Both the position numbers and the translations under genes were made by a program. From NCBI GenBank assembly GCA_013414765.1, contig CP058708.1:124001-188000 (forward strand): 64,000 bases of DNA, written 5' to 3'. Positions 63,497 to 64,000 of the stretch are shown here, one piece after another. The notes under the pieces were generated by a model, which saw nothing but the letters and a program-made list of their open reading frames with translations, ran no database searches and was not told where the DNA came from. The stretch is from Candidatus Accumulibacter cognatus. GTDB lineage: Bacteria > Pseudomonadota > Gammaproteobacteria > Burkholderiales > Rhodocyclaceae. Each line of letters opens with the position of its first letter. Position 1 is the first letter of the stretch.

Positions 63497-64000
63497 CCGG
63501 CATGACCATATTTTCGATCGTTTTCCTCATTTTTGTCGCGGTTACCGTCGCCAATGGCGTTCGTATCGTTCCGCAAGGCGAGGAGTGGATCGTGCAGCGC
63601 CTCGGCAAGTACCACAGCACGCTGCTGCCAGGACTGCGCTTCATCATTCCCTACATCGATATCGTCTCCTACAAGGTCACCACCAAGGACATCATTCTCG
63701 ATGTCCAGGAGCAGGAGGTGATCACGCGCGACAATGCGGTGATTGTGGTCAACGCCATCGCCTTCATCAAGGTCACCGACCCGGTGAAAGCCGTCTATGG
63801 CGTTCAGGATTACTCTGAAGCGATCCGCAACATGATCATGACCACCCTACGCTCGATCGTCGGGGAAATGGAACTCGACCAGGCACTGTCGTCGCGGGAT
63901 ACCATCAAGGCGCGTCTCAAAGCCGGCGTTGCCGACGAAGCGCTGGACTGGGGACTGACCGTCAAATCGGTCGAAATCCAGGACATCAAACCCTCGCAGT
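63493..64000 (+). CDS. SPFH/stomatin family protein (QmcA-like), truncated by the window edge
   Basis: The first 169 residues are present. An N-terminal membrane helix (IFSIVFLIFVAVTVANGVRI) leads into the band-7 domain: VPQGEEWIVQRLGKYHSTLL, GLRFIIPYIDIVSYKVTTKD, IILDVQEQEVITRDNAVIVV and DWGLTVKSVEIQDIKP. This is typical of stomatin/QmcA proteins, which form large membrane-associated rings. Its ATG overlaps the nfeD stop. The C-terminal coiled coil lies outside the window. Confidence 0.93.
   Translation, partial: MTGMTIFSIVFLIFVAVTVANGVRIVPQGEEWIVQRLGKYHSTLLPGLRFIIPYIDIVSYKVTTKDIILDVQEQEVITRDNAVIVVNAIAFIKVTDPVKAVYGVQDYSEAIRNMIMTTLRSIVGEMELDQALSSRDTIKARLKAGVADEALDWGLTVKSVEIQDIKPSQ

Overview
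The window looks like a chromosome segment from a high-GC betaproteobacterium. The gene content (PEP-CTERM sorting signal, AHAS I-type ilvBN, GlnB, PHB-depolymerase-like esterase, flagellar flgAMN, urease) fits Rhodocyclales or relatives such as Accumulibacter/Azonexus-type bacteria. That placement is inferred from gene types and codon use, not from a marker-gene tree.

Layout. 0-6 kb: the start of a GGDEF-type protein, a tRNA-Thr(UGU), then a complete urease operon ureDABCEFG. 6-7.6 kb: late flagellar genes flgA, flgM and flgN on the minus strand, with a near-consensus FliA promoter before flgMN. 7.6-13.3 kb: an alcohol dehydrogenase, then a shortened KdpD-like kinase, KdpE and the Kup potassium transporter, with a decayed kinase tail after kup. 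13.8-24.1 kb: a block that looks even richer in GC, with a HugZ-like protein, a molybdenum hydroxylase (iorAB type) with xdhC and mocA, an aspartokinase of the ectoine-associated type, and a minus-strand signalling set (hybrid kinase, STAS protein, receiver-PP2C phosphatase).

24.7-29.4 kb: a cis/trans fatty acid isomerase followed by about 2.3 kb of gene wreckage: a 5'-truncated propeller-like gene, a transposase tail with an internal stop, a 42-nt palindrome, a headless PEP-CTERM gene and an alpha/beta-hydrolase scrap. 29.4-36 kb: a complete Opp/Dpp-type peptide ABC transporter with fused ATPases. 36-42 kb: an MltD-like transglycosylase with tandemly duplicated LysM modules, and two WaaP/InaA-type LPS-core kinases with a methyltransferase. 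42-44.6 kb: ilvBN behind a leader peptide and terminator that look like an attenuator. 44.6-54.3 kb: a three-part PHB-depolymerase-like protein, a GST, a subtilisin with a separate I9-like inhibitor, ppa, nadE, glnB and gcdH.

The most distinctive part is 54.6-64 kb. One same-strand array encodes a coiled-coil protein, a membrane-anchored substrate-binding protein fused to an OmpA peptidoglycan-binding domain (with a frameshift near its end), an SsuC/TauC-like permease, its ATPase, a membrane/coiled-coil protein, a PspA/IM30 protein, a two-part AAA+ ATPase and a TerB-like protein. NfeD and an SPFH/stomatin protein follow. I infer a cell-envelope maintenance or stress machine that combines a PspA-AAA+-TerB core with a cell-wall-tethered ABC system.

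Several small elements recur. A 24-bp hairpin-forming repeat occurs at 5935, 44258 and 59635. Two hairpins with the same core close the gap between the convergent peptide-transporter and mltD genes.
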